Shown here in pieces: positions 51,611 through 61,081 of a stretch of 64,000 nt of DNA. The position numbers were made by a program, and so were the translations under genes. The stretch comes from Rebecca billardiae RCC1528 (lineage: Eukaryota; Haptophyta): positions 1,674,001 to 1,738,000 of the forward strand of contig OZ251236.1 in NCBI GenBank assembly GCA_965240325.2. Reading direction: 5' to 3'. The notes beneath the pieces were generated by a model that was given only the letters and a program-made list of their open reading frames with translations, did no database searches and had not been told where the DNA came from. The stretch's first letter is position 1. Each line of letters starts with the position of its first letter.

Positions 51611-53917
51611 CACACGCGCACACGCGCACGCGCCCGCCACCTGCGCGCGCGCGCGCGCAGACCTGGGCAACGCGCTCTCCGAGTCGGTGGGCCGGCAGGC
51701 GGAGGCGCGCGCCGCGTACGCCGCCGCGGCGGACGCGGACCCGTCCTTTGCCGAGGCGCATTCCAACCTGGGCTCGGCGCTCAAGGCGCTGGGCGGCGCG
51801 CACCTGCGCGGCGCGGAGGCGGCGTTCGGGCGCGCGCTCGCGCTCAACCCGCGGCTGCGCGAGGCGCACAAGAACCTGGGCGCGGTGCACGCGGAGCGCG
51901 GGCGGCACGTCGAGGCGATTGCGTCGTACAAGGCCGCGCTCGCGATCGACGCCGCCTTCTGGCCCGCCATCTACGCGCTGCTCGACACGGAGCAGTTCAC
52001 GTGCGCGTGGCGCGGGTACGACGGACGGTTCGCGGCGCTGCGCGCGCGGCTGCGCGCGCACGTGGGCGACGGCGGCGCGGACGGGTTCGCGCGCGCGGCG
52101 CTCAACGCGAGCCAGGCGGGCGAGCGCGAGCACGGCGGGCTCGCGCCGTTCAACACGTTCACGTACCCGCTGCCCACGCAGCTGCAGGTCTGGGCGGCGC
52201 GGCTGCGCGCCGCGCGCGACCAGGCGAGCACAGACGGGCTGCTCGCGTCCGGCCGCGCGCGCAGGCCGTCGCTGCGCTGGGCGGCGGGCGCGGCGCTGCG
52301 CGCGGCGGGCTCGGTGCTGCGCGTCGGCCTCGTCTCCGCCGACTTTGGGCCGCACCCGGTGGGCTTCGCCGCGCTGCCGTGGGTGCACCGGCTGCGGCAC
52401 GCGGCGGGCGTGGAGGTGTACTGCTTCGGCACGGACGGAGAGCGCGCGCACGCGGGCAACGGGCTGCGGCGCAAGCTGGGCGCGGCGTGCGACGCGTTCG
52501 TCGACCTGTCCGCGCTCGGCGCCGCGGACGCGGCCGCGCTGATCGCGCGCGAGCGCGTGCACGCCCTCGTCAACCTCGTCGGGCACACCGCGGGCTCGAG
52601 GCACGACATCAGCCACCTGCGCCCTGCGCCCGTGCAGGCGGCGCACTACGGCTTTGCCGGCACCACCGGCGTGGACGCACTCGGGTACATTGTGGTGGAC
52701 GCGGCCGCGGCGCCGCCGGGCGGGCACAGCCGGCGGCACTTCACCGAGCGGCTCGCGCTCATGCCCGCCTCGCACTTCGTCGCGCCGCACGCGCTGCGCT
52801 TCGCGCGCGCCGTGGACGCGACGGCGCGCGCGGCGCCGCCCGCGCCCGCGCCGCTCGGCGCCGCGCGGCGCGAGCGGCCGCTGCCGCCGCCGCGCGCGGT
52901 CGCGCGCGCGGAGGGCGGCTGGTTCACGCGCGCGCACGCGCACCCGGCCTCGCTGCCGCCCTCCGACCGCGCCTTCGTGCTGTGCCACTTCAACCAGCTG
53001 TACAAGCTCGAGCCCGCCTCGTTTGGCGTGTGGGCGAACGCGCTGCGGCGCGTGCCGCGCTCGGCGCTGTGGCTCTCGCGCATCTCCGTGCGCAAGCAGA
53101 GCTCCGTGGTCGCGGAGGCGCACCTGCTCGACGAGCTGCGCGGCGCGGGCGTGCACGCCGCCAAGCTCACCTTCAGCTGGCGGCTCGACGACGCCGACTT
53201 CATCCCGGCGCGCGCCCTCGCAGACGTGGCGGTGGACAGCGTGCGCTTCAACGGGCACACGACGGGCGCGGACACGCTGTGGGCGGGAGTGCCCACCGTC
53301 GGCGTCGCGCTCGAGCACCTCGCCGGAAGGGCGACGGTGCGCGGCCGCGCGCGCGCGCGCGCGCCCCGACGCGCGCGCCCCGACGCGCGGCTACGCCCGC
53401 GCCGCGCGGCGCGCGCAGGCGGGCTTTGCGCGCGCGCTCGGCATGAGCGAGCTGATCGCGGCCGACCTGAAGGCGTACGAGTCGATGCTCGCCGAGCTGG
53501 GCACGAGGTCGACGCGCATGGCGCAGCTGCGGCACAAGTGCGCGCCCCGCGCCACCGCGCGCGCGCACGCTCGCGCGCCTGCGCGCCGCCCCCCGGCTGT
53601 GCGCCCACGCGCCGCCATCGCCCCGCGCACCCCCGGCCGCTGCCGCCCGCCCGCCCGCCCACGTGCTCTGCGCGTCGTCGCGTAGGCTGATCAGCCGTCG
53701 GCTCGAGGCGCCGCTCTTCGACCTCGACGCCTTCTCGCACGACTACGCCGCGCTGCTGCGCAGGATGCTCGACGTGCACGCGGCCGGGCTGCGGCCGATG
53801 CACGTGATCCCGGCCGCGTCGCACCACCACGTGCACGGGCCGAGCGAGCACATGCGCGCGCTGCGCGGGGATGGGCGCTGGGGACAGCGCGTCGCGCCCG
53901 GCGCCAAGCCGGCGTGA
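50568..53917 (+). CDS. TPR plus GT41 (OGT/SPINDLY-like) glycosyltransferase
   Basis: Predicted protein O-linked glycosyltransferase (GlcNAc or fucose donor not decidable), 971 residues from four exons: 50568-51456, 51661-53336, 53419-53537 and 53686-53917. The joins ALN-D-LGNALSE, GRAT-AGFARALG and LRHK-LISRRLE restore the family profile. The first 24 residues (ARPTSLALLLVACARVSRA) form a signal-peptide-like segment. TPRs of the A-x-x-x-L...Y type run from about 40 to 400. The GT41 catalytic part begins near 514 with VLRVGLVSADFGPHPVGF (donor-site His), passes VNLVGHTAGSRHDISHLRPAPVQAAHYGFAGTTG, VLCHFNQLYKLEP, and ends with FNGHTTGADTLWAGVPTVG near 828. Intron 1 carries an (ACGC)n tract. Secretory targeting would be unusual for this normally cytosolic enzyme. 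Confidence 0.9.
51457..51660 (+). other. GT41 intron 1 with an (ACGC)n microsatellite
   Basis: Donor GTGCGCGCC at 51457, acceptor GCGCGCAG ending 51660, 204 bp. A tetranucleotide run, (ACGC)n, occupies about 51565-51610 and is followed by alternating CA/CG. The alternating purine-pyrimidine run, extending through the acceptor, could adopt left-handed DNA. Being intronic it is free to vary between strains. Confidence 0.8.
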
Positions 53918-54521
53918 CGCGCGCCGGCGGCGTGGCCCGTGTCCGGTCTGGCACTCTGACTCTCTGACGCGGGGCCGCCTGCGTCGGCGTACTGCCGCCA
54001 CGCCCTCGCGTACTCATGCGCCGGCGCCCACTTGCCACTACCAAGGGCGGTTGCCACTCTGTCCGGTTAAGACCCGGACTGCCACTGCCGCGTGCAAGCA
54101 CTGCGGCCGCAGGGCGTCCGGCGAGACCCACTGAAGCCCCAGTGCGGCCCGAGGTCCTCGATGGCGGCTTTCGACGGCCGGCCCATCTGACCCACCGTGC
54201 GCCCACGGCCGGTGCCGGACCGTCGGGGGGCGTCACAGCCGTGGCGAGGTTCGTGTGGGCATGCCAAATACTCGGGCAAAGACTCCCCCACCAGGTGCGT
54301 GTGCGTGATGCGCGTGTTGTCCCATGCGCTCGTGCGGGCGGGCGCGTCCTATTTCAGCGAGGCGGGCAGATTGAGTGCTTGGTGTTCGCAAATGCGACGA
54401 TTTGCGGGCATGCGATGGGTGTGGAGGGGAGCTATGTGATACCCATATGCCAGGCCGCACGTGTCTGGACTGTACTTTTGTGTGATTGTCATGCCGCGTG
54501 CGTTTTGGGGCTCACGCATGC
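53918..54521. other. Intergenic, GT41 3' flank to the inverted-repeat segment
   Basis: Holds the 3' flank of the GT41 gene, the left inverted-repeat end at 54059-54080, and about 440 bp of low-information sequence inside the repeat. No gene recognised. Confidence 0.4.
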
Positions 54522-55300
54522 ATGCCTGCACCCACGCGTGTGCCGCCCGCATTCGAGCGCGCAGGGACGGGCGCGAGGAAGCGGAGCGTTGATGCGCGCA
54601 CGCCGGGCAAGGTTCCCACGCCAGCTGTTCCTCGGCCGCGCCTCGAGGGCGAGCTCCCTGACTCGCTCATCGGCAAATACTGGCGTGATGCCCACTTTGC
54701 CAACGGGACGGGCAATGACATGCACGGTGGCGCGCGCGCTCTGGCTGCTGCTCCGCTCATTCTGGTGCTCTATGCGCTGATGACGCTCTCGCAGGTCATT
54801 GACCTGTTCGGCACGACCGTCGTTCACCCCCTCGTGAATGCCACGCGGCACCAGCGTAAGGAGGCTCGGCACGAGCGCCTGCTGCGAGCGCTCTCGGCCC
54901 CGGATATCGATTGGAGTCGCTACAAGCCCGCGTGGGTGGCGGAGACCGAGGACGAGCCCGACAGCTACGGGCTGTGGCCGATCGTGCAGTGCCTACGCGA
55001 CACCCGCTTCATCGCGGTCTTCGCCGCACACCCCATTGCGAGCGGCAGGCAGTGGCAGCCGACGGACGTGCGCTTCTCCACAGCGACGCTGGCAGCGGGG
55101 ATGCTGCGGCATCAGGCGACAGGCTGCCTGCATACGCTCTCGAATCGCTCAAAATGGGGCAACGCGCTGAAGCCGCAATGGGCACCGTTGCTCGCGCCGG
55201 ACGGCCCCTACGTGTGGCAGCTGCTCGAGCACCTCCTCGCGTGGCGGTCGAGGGCCACAACGCGCCCGCTGGATGCGCGAGGCGGCGTCTCCACAGCTGA
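54522..55300 (+). CDS. Unrecognised ORF inside the inverted-repeat segment, possibly membrane protein
   Basis: From the ATG at 54522 the composition up to about 55260 is balanced and protein-like, unlike shadow frames nearby: RLEGELPDSLIGKYWRDAHF, then a membrane-like stretch (ALAAAPLILVLYALMTLSQVI) near residue 75, then WSRYKPAWVAETEDEPDSYG and WGNALKPQWAPLLAPDGPYV. The frame stays open to 55877, but the part after about 55270 overlaps the helicase relic on the other strand and is probably not real, so the end given is approximate. I recognise no family. It may itself be broken. Confidence 0.4.
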
Positions 55301-56535
55301 CGTGGCTCACGCTCACGCGCACACGCAGCCTTCGCCGGTGGCTGGCGTCGAGCACGCTGCTGCCGCTGACCGGCCTGTCCGCAGCTGGGTTCGGGTGTGG
55401 GTCGAGGAGGATGAGGCGATTCGCAGCGACCAGGTTCAGACCAGCGCCGCCAGCCTTCGTCGAGATGAAGAGGACGCGCGCCTTCGAGCCAAGGGCACAA
55501 AAGTCAGCGATGACCTTGGCCCTATCAGACTGCCTCACTGCGCCATGCAGCTCGACGATGCGCCAGCCGTCACGCCGCCAGCCGCCAGCGTACTCCTTCT
55601 CCAATGCCTTGCGGTAGAGCGACAGCACCTCCGTGTGCGCAGCGAACACGACGATCTTGTCGTCCGTGTGATCGAGCACCTCCGTCAGAAGGCGCAGAAA
55701 CACTCTGACTCGCAGCTTGGTGGACGCAGCGAGTGCAGCTGGGACGAGTCCAGCCAATTCTGCTCGAGGTGGCGAGAGAGGGACTGGATCTTGGGCTCGA
55801 GACTGGTGCCGGCGAGGGCGGGGTGCGACGAGATGCCGACCTGGATGCCCGACCGTGCGAGAGTGCGAAGGCGTTGATGGGCCCCGCGACGAACTGCTCC
55901 CAGTACTGCTCGGAGACAGCGGCGCCGGGGTCAGCCAGGTTGATGAGTGAGTAGAGGGCCTTCAGGTCGTTGCTGTCAGGCGTGGCGGTGAGCAGCAGCC
56001 GCTTAAGCGGCCAGAGCGAGTGCACGTAGGTCACCAGCGCAGTATTGTCGTTGTAAAGCTCGTGCGCCTCGTCGAACACCCCGAGGTGGACGCGTGCTTT
56101 CGAGGCAGAACGGAACTGGCCGTACGAGAGTACAAGCCAGTGCGCGCCCGTCATGAAGGCGGCGATGCTGTCGTCCGCTGACGGGCCGACAACGCGCACA
56201 TCTTGATCGGGACAAATCCATCGCATGTCTCCTTCCCACTGCTTCACCAGCGTCGCCTTGGTGACGATGAGCACCCGCTCAGACCCCATCCGGTCGGCAA
56301 CCATGGCTCCGACCGCGGTCTTGCCGTACCCCGTACCAGCGGCGACTATGAAGCCGTCGCGCAAGCGGAGGCGCCCAATGACGATGTCTACTACATCCTC
56401 CTGGTCTACACGTGCCTCGAACGCAGGCCTTGGCGCTGCATGAGGCGAGCGCGGCAGGGCGGGGCGGCAGAGCGCAGAGTGAGTAGACGTGGAAACGTAG
56501 GCCCCACCGCGCGACGAGGAGAGGGTGCACGACAC
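55149..56535 (-). pseudogene. Degenerate SNF2/SF2-type helicase
   Basis: The ATPase half reads clearly from about 56420: DGFIVAAGTGYGKTAVGAM (Walker A), VLIVTKATLVKQWEGDM (motif Ia), FDEAHELYND (DEAH box), RLLLTATP (motif III). The C-terminal half is in a different frame: DDKIVVFAAHTEVLSLY, then ARVLFISTKAGGAGLNLVAANRLILLDPHPNP (motif V). At least two single-base frame changes separate them, near 55860 and near 55735, with no room for introns. The arginine-finger motif VI after DPHPNP is unrecognisable. There is no ATG before Walker A; the frame opens only with GTG. All this indicates an inactive copy. SNF2-type ATPases occur both in hosts and in large DNA viruses of algae; origin is undecided. 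Confidence 0.75.
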
Positions 56536-57262
56536 GCCCCACGCGCGGGATCACCTTGATAGGGGTTTGGCATCATGTCGAAGCCCTCAACACGGCCGAG
56601 TCGGCCCTCTCGTCGAGGCTCACCTGGGCCGCTGCCTCTCGCCGGACGGACTCGTCCCTCGCCCCATGGGAGAGGGGAGGTAGTCCGGGTCTCAACCGGA
56701 CAGGTTGCCACTACTGCCTGAGCTGTGTGCGTCTCTTATCTTAGTAAACTGTATCGGATCGCGTCATCATGATTTCGTCGCCACAAAAAGCCGAATGGGC
56801 GAATTCGTCGAGATTCGATCTGGGCTCCTCGAAACCGCGTCGTCAGTCAGAATCTCCTAACCAATCGGGATTAAGAACGACTGGCAGTGGGCGGGTGTTG
56901 CGAATAATCTCCGAAATCTGAAAGGGCGGGATTTGGCGCGGGAACGCTGTTTAGCCTGTTTTTAGCGCGCTGGTGAATATGGATACAGGACGGATTGACG
57001 GCGACGGATGTCATCGTCAATCAAAATGACTATGAGGGTATACTGTTTTCACCACATCATATATATAAATGTCAGTACTCGTCACGGTTGGCTGTGTCGG
57101 ATTGTTGTGAGCGCTGATTATTTCAGATTGCCGTGAGCACACTCAACACGGTACCTGTACAGGCTCGTCGGCCTCGCGGCGTCGGGAGGACTTGCTTCCC
57201 TCGCACCTGCCCCATCGCAGGGCGGTCGCCTCGTCGGCTCGGCTTGTCCCGCGCGGTTCGGC
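56536..57262. promoter_or_regulatory. Upstream region of the H-NOX kinase gene
   Basis: Includes the right inverted-repeat end (56682-56703) and the 40-bp repeat (56715-56753). From 56755 to 57125 the sequence is AT-richer than the rest of the window, with CATATATATAAATG near 57056-57069. This is the likely promoter of the kinase gene. No coding frame. Confidence 0.45.
56715..56753 (+). repeat. 40-bp dispersed repeat, copy 2
   Basis: Matches 27199-27238 except for one substitution and one deleted T. The identity over 39 bases, 29 kb apart and on the same strand, next to related inverted-repeat ends, indicates a shared repeat family. Confidence 0.75.
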
Positions 57263-60200
57263 ATGCACGGCCACTTCCACGTGGTGCTGCGGCGCCTGGT
57301 GGTGAGGGACGGCGGGGATCATGCGTGGATGCAGGTGCTGGACATGCTCGACGAGATGGACGAGATGCGCCTGCTCGACCTCCGCCAGCACGACGACTCG
57401 GACACGATGAGCATGGTGAACGCGGCGCGCGCGGTGCTCAAGCTGGACGACCACGCGATCCTGTACAAGATGGGCCAGCACTTCGTCGAGTTCCTGCTCG
57501 CGAACGGGCACATGGGCTTCGTGCGCAGCGCCGGCTCGACGATCCCCGACCTGCTCCTCAACCTCGCCGCCGTGCACGCGCAGCTCGTGGACGTGTACAA
57601 GATGGCCGACTTCCCGCAGTACCAGGTGGAGCCCGCGGCGGAGGGGGAGGAGGGCGAGCAGGTGTACGTGTCGTGCACGTCCGTGCGCGGCGCGAGCGTG
57701 CTGCCGCTCACCGAGGGCATCCTCACCTTCGTCGCCCGCCTCGAGTACAAGCAGGCGCTCTCGATGACGCTGCTGCCCTCGCCGCGCCACGGCGCCGACG
57801 GCACGTGGCGCGTGACGTGGCGCGAGCTGAGCGAGGCGGAGCTCGCGGAGTGCGAGGCGGGGCAGCACGCGCCGACGCCCTCCGCGCACGAGCGCCGCGC
57901 CGCGGCCACCTGGCACACCGCCGTCGCCGCCGCCGCGAAGCCGAGCAGCAGCAGCACGCGCGCGAGCGCGCAGCTCAGCCCGACGAGCGCGCGCGCGGTC
58001 GCCGCGGCCGCCGCGGCCGCGCCGGCGGCGCCGCGCACGCTGGGCGGGCGCAAGCCGAGCACGGCGGAGGGGGCGTCGGCGCGCGCGGTCGCATCGCGCC
58101 GCCCCACGCCGCTGGAGCCCGGCGGCACCGGCCGCCTCGACGCGCACCCTCCGCCCGAGCCCGCGCGCGCGCGCGCCGGCACGCCCCTCAACTACCTCAA
58201 CTGGCGCCGCCAGTTCCACAGCGCCAAGCTGGAGGCGGAGTTCAGGGCGCAGGTGCAGGCGCGCGTGTTCGCGGCGCGCGCGGGGATGGGCGCGGGGGCG
58301 GTGCTGTGCGCGTGCGTCGTGCTCGGCCTGCACGGCCTCGCCAGCGCCGCCGCGCGCGCGCCCGCGCCGTCGGGCGCGGGCGCGGCGCTCGGCGGCGCGG
58401 GCGTTGGCGTCGCTTCTGCGCCGTGGGGCGCGTGGCCGGCCGCCGCCGCCGTGGCGGTGCCGACGGCGGCCGTCTGGCTGTGCGCGCGGTCGGCGACGCT
58501 CGCGCACGAGCACGGCCGCGCGCTCGAGCTGGGCGTGTGCGCCTGGCTCTGCCTGCTCGCCACGCTCGTCGGGCGCACCGCGTGCGACGAGGCGGCCGGC
58601 GCGGCCGGCGCTCCGCTCGGCGGCGGCTGCGCGTCCGCGCCGCTCGCCGCCGCGGCGCGCCAGCGCGCGATGGTCGCCGGCGCGGGCGTGATGGTGCTGG
58701 CGGGCAACGTGATCGGCCTCGAGCTGCTGCACCTCGCGCTCGTGCTCTGCGCCGTGCTGTGCGCCAACACCGCCAGCGCGCTCAGCCGGCATCGCTCGGG
58801 CGCGGCCGAGCCCGCCCTCGACGCGTGCCGAGACGGCGCGCTCTTCGTCGGGCTGCTCGGCTACTCGGCGCAGCTCGCGCGCGCGCGGCTCGAGCGCGAG
58901 CGCGTGGCGTTCTGGAACGAGCGCACGATGGCGAGCGCGACGGAGAAGTGGCGCGAGCTCAAGGAGCTCGAGCTCGACATGCTGCTCAAGGCGAACGCGC
59001 GCGACGTCGCGGCGGGCGCGCGCTCGCGTCTGATCCGCGTGGTGATGCACGACCTGCGCAGCCCGCTGCTGTCCGTCGTGTCGCTGGCGAACATGCTCAC
59101 GGCCATGCCGGCGGAGGCGCGGCTGCACGACAAGAACGTGGTGCGCGCGGTGAGCACGATCAACACGTGCACCCGCCTCATGGAGAACATCGTCTCGGAC
59201 ATGCTCGACTTTGAGCGCATCGACAGCGGCCGGCTGCAGCTCGTGCGCGCGCCCTTCACACTCGCCACGCTGCTGAGCGAGGTCGAGAGCGTCTTTGCGC
59301 CGCTCGCGCGCAACAAGGGCGTGGAGGTGGTGCTCGAGCCGCCGCAGCCCGAGCTGCTCGCGGAGACGCGGCAGTACCTCGGCGACCTGCAGCGCCTCGT
59401 GCAGTGCCTCGGCAACGGCATGTCGAACGCGACCAAGTTCACCGACGCGGGCGGAGAGATCCGCCTGCGCGCGCTGCAGCTGCGCCCGCCCGGGCCGGAC
59501 GCGCAGGCGGCCGCGGCGGACTCGGTCGCGCAGCGGCACGGCTCGAGCGGCAACGTGCTCGAGCCCGCGTCGCCGCGCAACCGCGACCGGCCGTACGCGC
59601 ACCTCAGCGTGCAGATCATCGACGATGGCGCCGGTCTGTGCGCGGACGACCTCGCGATGCTGCGCGCGGGGAGGCTCTTCCAGCAGGTGGGGCTGGGGCA
59701 GATGCAGGGGCGCGGCGGCACCGGCCTCGGCCTCACGATCGCGCGGCAGATGCTCAAGCTGCACGGCGACTCGAAGCTCACGCTGCACTCGGAAGGGCAC
59801 AATCGGGGCACCACGTTCGAGGTGCTGCTCAAGCTGCCCGTCGTCGGCGAGGTCGCGCCCGCGCCGCGCGCGCCGCCCGGCTCGCTCGACGCGGCGCTCG
59901 TCACCGCCGCGTCCGCCAGCGGCGCGCCGGGCGCCGCCGCGGCCAAGCGGGACGAGCGCTCCCCGCCGACGCGCTCGCGGCGCTCGCGCAACGGCAGCCT
60001 GATCGCCTCGGACGAGGAGGCCGCCGCCTCGCTCGCCGTGCCCTCCTCCGAACGCGAGCTCGACCTGCGGCTGATGGAGGCGTGCAACAGCCGCACGCGC
60101 GGCGCCAAGAAGCGCCACCTCACGCTCGAGCAGCTCGTGAGCGACGACGACAAGGCGCACGCGGAGGAGGCGGCGCTGCGCGGGCGGCGGCGCTCGTTCG

Positions 60201-61081
60201 ACGAGCTCACCTTCCGCGCGATGGCGCGCGCGCGCTGCGGCGCCGACACCACCGACAGCGCGCTGCTGCTGCGCCAAGGCTCGCGCGGCAGCGCTGAGGA
60301 CGAGAGCACCCCGCCCAACGGCCGCGCGCCCGGCGGCCACGCGCCCGGCGCGTCCGACCGGCCGCGCAGCAGCCCGGGCACGCCGCTCTCGCGCCCGCGC
60401 TCGCGCGCGACGAGCCTCAAGGAGCGGCCGGAGGAGACGGCGCTCGACCCGGGCGCGCGGCTGCTGCACGTCGAGGTGCGCGAGAGACGCGCGCGCGCAT
60501 ACGCGTGCGTGCGTGCGCGTTGTGCGCTGGCTGTGCCGCGGCTGTGCGCTCGGCGTGCGCCGCGCGCACGCGCGCCCGCGTGCTGCTCACCGGCGTCACC
60601 CACGCGCGCCCTGCCCGCCCTCGGCCGCCCCGCGCGTCGCCCCTTGCGCGCGCAGGACGACCCGATGCTGCAGTTCGCCCTGCAGGCCACGCTGCTCGAG
60701 CCGATCGGCATCCCGTTCGACGTGGCGGGCGACGGCGCTGAGGCGCTGCGCATGCTGCGCGAGCGCGCGCGCCTCGGCGCGCCGCCGTACACGGCCGTGC
60801 TGCTGGACAACCAGATGCCCAACATGAGCGGCGCGCAGGCGGCGAGCGCGATGCGCGCGGAGCTCGGGTACGCCGGCCTCATCATCGGCATCACCGGCGA
60901 CCCGATCGGCTCGCCCGACCGCACCGAGTTCGAGGGCGCGGGGCTGGACGCGTGCGTGGACAAGACGTCGGTCGGCATGGCCAAGATCAAGGCGCTCGTG
61001 CTGCACGCGGCGCAACGGCCCGCGCCCGCGGCGCGCGCGCTGCAGCACGCAAGCGTGCCCGAGGGCGCGAGCGGCGCGTGA
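57263..61081 (+). CDS. Membrane-bound H-NOX hybrid histidine kinase with receiver domain
   Basis: Predicted heme-based gas (NO or O2) sensor kinase, 1212 residues after splicing. Residues 1-190 are an H-NOX (HNOB) domain: MHGHFHVVLRRLVV...W at the start, NLAAVHAQLVDV with the heme-ligating His at 105, and VYVSCTSVRGASVLPLTEGIL where YxSxR is expected. A Ser/Ala/Arg-rich linker leads to four to five hydrophobic segments (about 335-540). Then HisKA with the phospho-acceptor His596 (VVMHDLRSPLLSVV), HATPase with GNGMSNATKFTDAGGEI (N box), IIDDGAGL (G1) and GRGGTGLGLTIARQ (G2). A long disordered linker and a receiver domain follow: DDPMLQFALQ, phospho-acceptor Asp1122 (VLLDNQMPNMSG), ITGD and CVDKTS. 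Intron 60476-60655 (GTGCGCGAG...GCGCAG, 180 bp) is in frame and stop-free; removing it joins LLHVE to DDPML. Output partner (HPt) not in the window. Confidence 0.92.
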   Translation: MHGHFHVVLRRLVVRDGGDHAWMQVLDMLDEMDEMRLLDLRQHDDSDTMSMVNAARAVLKLDDHAILYKMGQHFVEFLLANGHMGFVRSAGSTIPDLLLNLAAVHAQLVDVYKMADFPQYQVEPAAEGEEGEQVYVSCTSVRGASVLPLTEGILTFVARLEYKQALSMTLLPSPRHGADGTWRVTWRELSEAELAECEAGQHAPTPSAHERRAAATWHTAVAAAAKPSSSSTRASAQLSPTSARAVAAAAAAAPAAPRTLGGRKPSTAEGASARAVASRRPTPLEPGGTGRLDAHPPPEPARARAGTPLNYLNWRRQFHSAKLEAEFRAQVQARVFAARAGMGAGAVLCACVVLGLHGLASAAARAPAPSGAGAALGGAGVGVASAPWGAWPAAAAVAVPTAAVWLCARSATLAHEHGRALELGVCAWLCLLATLVGRTACDEAAGAAGAPLGGGCASAPLAAAARQRAMVAGAGVMVLAGNVIGLELLHLALVLCAVLCANTASALSRHRSGAAEPALDACRDGALFVGLLGYSAQLARARLERERVAFWNERTMASATEKWRELKELELDMLLKANARDVAAGARSRLIRVVMHDLRSPLLSVVSLANMLTAMPAEARLHDKNVVRAVSTINTCTRLMENIVSDMLDFERIDSGRLQLVRAPFTLATLLSEVESVFAPLARNKGVEVVLEPPQPELLAETRQYLGDLQRLVQCLGNGMSNATKFTDAGGEIRLRALQLRPPGPDAQAAAADSVAQRHGSSGNVLEPASPRNRDRPYAHLSVQIIDDGAGLCADDLAMLRAGRLFQQVGLGQMQGRGGTGLGLTIARQMLKLHGDSKLTLHSEGHNRGTTFEVLLKLPVVGEVAPAPRAPPGSLDAALVTAASASGAPGAAAAKRDERSPPTRSRRSRNGSLIASDEEAAASLAVPSSERELDLRLMEACNSRTRGAKKRHLTLEQLVSDDDKAHAEEAALRGRRRSFDELTFRAMARARCGADTTDSALLLRQGSRGSAEDESTPPNGRAPGGHAPGASDRPRSSPGTPLSRPRSRATSLKERPEETALDPGARLLHVEVRERRARAYACVRARCALAVPRLCARRAPRARAPACCSPASPTRALPALGRPARRPLRAQDDPMLQFALQATLLEPIGIPFDVAGDGAEALRMLRERARLGAPPYTAVLLDNQMPNMSGAQAASAMRAELGYAGLIIGITGDPIGSPDRTEFEGAGLDACVDKTSVGMAKIKALVLHAAQRPAPAARALQHASVPEGASGA

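Larger units (their letters stand above)
54059..56703. mobile_element. 2.6-kb inverted-repeat-bounded segment carrying a helicase relic
   Basis: Positions 54059-54080 (starting CTGTCCGGTTAAGACC) pair with 56682-56703 at 21 of 22 positions as inverted ends. Outside the right end lies the 40-bp repeat also present next to the MITE-like element at 26442-27181, and the CCGGT-AGACC part of the ends resembles that element's ends. Inside are two convergent coding stretches: an unknown ORF on the plus strand and a frameshifted helicase on the minus strand. No transposase is recognised. The segment could be a captured-gene transposon or a fragment of viral origin. Confidence 0.5.

Noticed and set aside
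50484-53318. Long minus-strand frame opposite the GT41 gene
   Set aside because: Shadow composition (Arg/Ala/Val), no motif; the spliced plus strand is a full TPR/GT41 protein.
55149-56535. Functional helicase gene with introns
   Set aside because: The frame changes occur with no spare bases for an intron, motif VI is lost and no ATG precedes Walker A, so a broken copy is the simpler reading; sequencing error remains possible.
57143-60469. 1.1-kb-residue minus-strand frame opposite the H-NOX kinase
   Set aside because: Arg/Ala/Glu-rich shadow without domains; the plus strand has H-NOX, HisKA, HATPase and receiver motifs.
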